This document shows positions 60,442-64,000 of a stretch of 64,000 nucleotides of DNA, piece after piece (the stretch's first letter is position 1; every line of letters begins with the position of its first letter). The translations under genes and the position numbers were made by a program. Source of the DNA: Dendrobium chrysotoxum (taxonomy: Eukaryota > Streptophyta > Magnoliopsida > Asparagales > Orchidaceae). Location of the stretch: positions 20,418,764 to 20,482,763 of the forward strand of contig CM034310.1 of assembly GCA_019925795.1 (NCBI GenBank), read 5' to 3'. The notes below the pieces were generated by a model. That model was not told the DNA's origin. It searched no databases and was given only the letters and a program-made list of their open reading frames with translations.

Positions 60442-60456
60442 ATGTCCCCCTTTTTG
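60442..60456 (-). other. Polypurine tract of element C
   Basis: The minus strand reads AAAAAGGGGGACAT immediately before the LTR start TGTTGCAAATCT. A second tract, AAAAGGGGGAG, is at 60595-60606. Confidence 0.88.
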
Positions 60457-60673
60457 ATGATGGCAAACATTTATATAGTAGTTTGAAAAATAACTAGAAG
60501 ATTGAAAAATAGTTTTTTTTTTCAATTTTCATTTAACAGCCAAACTAATACAGGAAACATAACACATAACAACAATAGAAACGACTACAACTAACTCCCC
60601 CTTTTGACATCACAAAAAGGAGGAGGGAAAATAGAAATACTAAAACATTAGTACAAAATAGAAAAGAAAATAA

Positions 60674-61806
60674 CTACAAAACAAAAAACAAGAACGGAGG
60701 TGGATCCTGATCGGAAGGAGGAGGTGGCGGTGGTGGGTTGAAGTAACCATGAATGGCCTAAATGTGGGCTCCAATCCAGGTAATGTCCTGGTCATGCTGC
60801 TGTTGCTGCTGCGCAGTATAGTCAGTGAAGCACTGGAGGTTCTCAGCGTGCCGTTGCTCCTGGGCCGCTACATAGGAGTCAAATCTGGCCTCCCACTGAT
60901 CGAAGCGCTGCACCAGGTGGTCAAAGGAAGAGGCAATACGAAGGGGAGCAGGTGCATCAGGTGCAGCAGGAACTGGAATATCCTCTTCCTCTTCCTCCTC
61001 AACATTCGGGGCGAGCTATGGATGTAGTCGGGTGCTGTGTAGGACATGGAAGGAATTGTTGGTGAAGAAGGAAGGAGGGACATTTAGAGCTGCGGGATAC
61101 TGCAGGTCATATTTAGCAGGCAATGATATGTCCTAAGGCTAGATTGGGACGACGGCGATGATTGGATCCCTAATAGTGGTGAGGTGCTTGATGTACGGGA
61201 TAATAAGGTCAGTGACATTAAATTCCCTATGGGCCAAGATGTAGTATGTGGTCAAGGACAGTAGTGGGGTGATGTGAATTCGATCCCCCGCCTTTGGAAT
61301 GATGGAGGAACGAAGGACATGTTGAATGGTCCGTACGTCCTTAAGAAGTGTAGTACAAGCATTGTCATGATAGGGGGCATTTGTATTACGAAAGAAATGA
61401 TTGGCTACACTCCAATCATAGTCAGGGTCGGTGATAAGATTGTGGAGTTTTTCGCTAGTGACAGAAAGTTGGAGAATGTAATGAAAGTCCTGGTAAGTGA
61501 GTTCTGGTTTACATACGAGTGGAGAGTGGAATAATCAGCAGAAATACGCAAGTTTGCAAAGAAAACTCAAAGAAGTTTCGTGCTAAAAGGAAAGGCGAGA
61601 GTCATGATGAAAGTGAGGGAGGTATGTGCGAAGAGGTCAAGAATAGGATGAGTAAGGGTGAGGGAATTTACTATTTTGGATGGTGTGATCCCCACCTCAC
61701 AATAGTGCTCATAGGCAGCCTGATCGGCTGCATTTGGGAAGCGAGGATCAACAGGCCCCTGGGAGGAACTTGCTCCATTTTGCCGCGAACGTTTGCCACC
61801 AGCCAT
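60674..61806 (-). pseudogene. Sirevirus C env-like (additional) ORF, broken
   Basis: This starts MAGGKRSRQNGASSSQ at 61806, an N terminus typical of the additional ORF of plant Sireviruses, sometimes labelled putative plant transposon protein. An open 79-codon piece (61806-61567) loses the frame. Later blocks in other frames include DYDWSVANHFF, IQHVLRSSIIPKAGDR, TPLLSLTTYYILAHREFN, an acidic EEEEE run and FDHLVQRFDQWEARFDSY. A Gln-rich helix (TAQQQQQHDQD) and a proline run follow, before the stop at 60674. Block order is the same in element B. Coiled-coil-like C termini are usual for this family, and the function is unproven. The opposite-strand frames here (60749, 61274, 61519) are shadows. 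Confidence 0.78.
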
Positions 61807-61878
61807 TAGAAATCAAAAGTGAATGGAAGTAGAGGGAGTTTGGAAGAAAGAGTGTGGAAAATCCTTAAGAAAATGGCT

Positions 61879-61888
61879 GTTTAAATAG
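61879..61888 (-). promoter_or_regulatory. TATA-like box upstream of the C env-like ORF
   Basis: The minus strand reads CTATTTAAAC about 73 nt upstream of the env-like ATG. It resembles the CTATTTAAG box of related Sirevirus LTRs (near 7875 and 12057) and directly follows the internal palindrome array. Confidence 0.5.
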
Positions 61889-61894
61889 ATCTTG

Positions 61895-62440
61895 GCCTGA
61901 TTGTCCCGTACGATCGAGAGATCGACCAGGACGATAGGAGCAATTATTATGGCCTAGACGATTGGTAAAAAAGGCGGTCCGATCGTCCGGGACGATCAGA
62001 TATCGTCTAAGATGATTAGACACAGGCGATCATCCCAAGGAGTCAGGCTGGACGACCGTTGACGAAAAGTATCATCCAGGACGATTAGCTGGATCGTCCC
62101 GGACGATGTGCAATAAGTGTGACGGACGGGCCGAATTCCAATCGTCCAGCGGCTGACACGTGGATCATCCAGGACGATGAGGTGGATCGTTCAGGATGAT
62201 AGTCAATAATTAGTGTAATCTCAGCCGTTTGATCAGATCAGGAAGATATGGATCATATCATCCAGGATGATGTAGGTATAGTCTAGGACGATCACCAATA
62301 ATTGGAGTCTTTTAGCAGCAGGATCAGACTAGGGACAGTTTTGAATGAATCGTCCAGGATGATGTTTGGATCTTCCAGGACGAAGAGGATCATCCAGGAC
62401 GATCTAGGTATCGTCCAGGACGATGTGAAGAAAATAGAAA
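61895..62440 (-). repeat. Internal palindrome array of element C
   Basis: At least ten ATCGTCCnGGACGAT-type palindromes or halves in about 545 bp. Examples are ATCGTCCGGGACGAT (61982), ATCGTCCCGGACGAT (62092) and ATCGTCCAGGACGAT (62411). It lies outside the LTR, between pol and the env-like ORF, and uses the same word as the LTR of this element. Confidence 0.88.
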
Positions 62441-63733
62441 AAGATGGAGGATGGAGATGACAGATCAGGATCCCAATAACAAAACCATTAAAATGAAAAG
62501 ACAAAACAAAAACTAAAGAAAACTCAGAACGAGAACACAGAAAAAACAACGATTTTTTTTTTTGACCAGTCTGCTCCAGTAAAATAGAATTCTCCCTTGA
62601 TTTTCAATCCAAAAACCAATAAGAAGACGATTGACAGCGCTGAAATCCAAAAAAAGTTGGAAAAATCGACTTTCGTAACTCTGACCCCAGGCACCTTATC
62701 GATGCAAACCTCTTTCAAAACAAAAATCCAATTCAGAAGAAAAGAAATTAGATTCAAAAAGAGATCCTTTCAAGCCTCGTTCCAGAAAAATATCTGATAT
62801 AATAGTGTTACAAAGTAAAAAATCAGAAATTAGGATTTTCAAACTCAAGTTTTTGAAAATATTAAGTGGCGCACAAATTTTTCTAAGACATTTAACAATC
62901 TGAAAGGGAAGAAAGCTTGGTTTGGGCTCATTTTGTGCCTCTTTTTCCATTTGGTTGGTGCTTTACACATCTTTTGATTTTTGATACACTTTGTGTATCT
63001 TTTAGTTGGCGATATTTCGCATCTTTTCATCTTTGGGCTCATTTTATGCCTCTTTTTTAATTTATTTGGCGCACTGTGCATCTTTTGTAAGCTTTCTCCT
63101 TTTCATAATCATTAAAGAGTCTCAGCTGTAAAATTATCTTCCTGAAATAGGAGATGACTCTCCACAATAAGTAAGAATGCTTCACAAAACAAAAGCCATA
63201 CATCATATGATAAATGCAATCACTTGGTTTAGAAAATCATAATAATGACTCAAGACTTTGAAAATACTATTCATATGAGGTAGATTACTGTAGGAAGATA
63301 AAATAAATCTCTATTCCAAAAACTAATATTTTAATTTTGAAAAAGATTTTTATCCAAAAGAAACCATACACCAGTAAAGGAGTTAGAGGAAGAGAAACAA
63401 TCATCAACGTTTCTTCCCTTTAACAGATCCAGTGGAATCAATCACTGCTTACAAGCTTTCAGATAAAACAAGGCAAAACTCTTAGTCAGAAATCCTTTTT
63501 TTTTTATTTTTAAACACATAAAATAGTAGATAAACGAGATGAATCAGTAAATAAAACAGGTAAAAACTAAATCATATCAAAATAAATACTGAAATTAAAC
63601 TGACACTAAAGCTAAAACAGAAAGCATAAGAATAAAAAATAAAACCAACTGAAAGAAAATAATCAAATCAAATAACTAACTAACAGGAACAAAAATAAAG
63701 ATCAGAGAAATCAGAAATCAGCAGCCATCAGAA
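62441..63733 (-). mobile_element. Sirevirus C spacer between pol and the internal array
   Basis: A-rich non-coding sequence. The GGGCTCATTTTGTGCCTC / GCGCATCTTTT-like word array lies at 62925-63090, and 63100-63480 is similar in sequence to 105-490 of element A. Small overlapping frames on both strands are not conserved between elements. Confidence 0.7.
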
Positions 63734-64000
63734 TCAAGCATTTATATCAATCACTCCTAATCTGGTTCTCAAAATACTGAATGAGTCAAAGGCTAGTGGT
63801 TTAGTGAATATGTCAGTCAGCTGATTTTCAGTTGCTACATGATGTAGCTCAATGTCCCCTTTTGTAACATGGTCCCTAATGAAGTGATGCCTTATGCCAA
63901 TGTGTTTGGTCCTAGAATGTTGTATTGGATTCTTAAAGATGCAGATGGCACTAGTATTATCACACAGGACAGAAATTGTGCCAACAGGTAAGCCTAAGTC
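63734..64000 (-). pseudogene. Sirevirus C pol: RNase H C-terminus (runs off the window)
   Basis: The reading from the right edge matches element A nearly codon for codon (DLGLPVGTISVLC, HIGIRHHFIRDHVTKGDIEL, ENQLTDIFTKPLAFDSF) and ends RTRLGVIDINA with TGA at 63734. No stop is visible in this part, so whether the whole pol is intact cannot be judged here. I class it as a fragment of unknown state; the LTR looks young. Confidence 0.85.

Noticed and set aside
61895..62440. CRISPR-like regular short repeats
   Set aside because: The repeats are palindromes with irregular spacing in a plant retrotransposon. There are no uniform spacers, no leader and no cas genes.

Overview
The window is plant nuclear DNA of the repeat-dense, AT-rich kind found between genes in a large plant genome. 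I found no host gene, no rRNA and no convincing functional tRNA. Almost everything assigns to LTR retrotransposons, mostly broken and nested. The species cannot be named from the sequence.

Four Ty1/copia elements carry Sirevirus hallmarks: long LTRs with palindromic words in U3, a conserved U5 end (CCAATTCACCCCCTCTTGG), several polypurine tracts, and (in two of them) an extra env-like ORF after pol. Element A (1-8988, minus; 3' LTR off the left edge) is inserted into the gag of element D (plus; gag 9001-9725, 3' LTR 11270-12787). Element B is at 27344-36665 (minus, 5' truncated). Element C (58814 to beyond 64000, minus) shows its 3' LTR, env-like ORF and RNase H end. Two solo LTRs of this family have exact 5-bp target duplications: 3663-5163 (CAGCC) in A's pol and 52605-54454 (CCATA) in a gypsy pol.

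Ty3/gypsy material forms the rest. A Tat-like gag remnant (E, 12788-14390) runs into short tandem repeats and a TGTTGAC-type LTR start at 15146. A mirror-image element (F, minus) has its own tandem repeats (25740-27343, partly a clean 147-bp period) and LTR start at 25699. Between and beyond them lie long repeat blocks (18960-23440, and two successive direct copies across 36666-46480) that I read as very long LTR or LTR-adjacent sequence. A chromodomain-bearing Tekay/Del-like element (G, minus, 48051-55455) sits in an older related LTR and was split by a second gypsy element (H, plus, 55456-58813), which was in turn split by Sirevirus C.

The most interesting observation is that elements B and C both carry, between pol and the env-like ORF, a module resembling their own LTR promoter: an array of short palindromes, then a TATA-like box, then the env-like ATG 60-75 nt further on. 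B and C favour different palindromic words (CGTACnGTACG in B, CGTCCnGGACG in C), and in each the internal array is built mainly from the word that dominates its own LTR. This suggests a second, co-evolving internal promoter controlled by a palindrome-binding factor. It is an inference from the sequence only.
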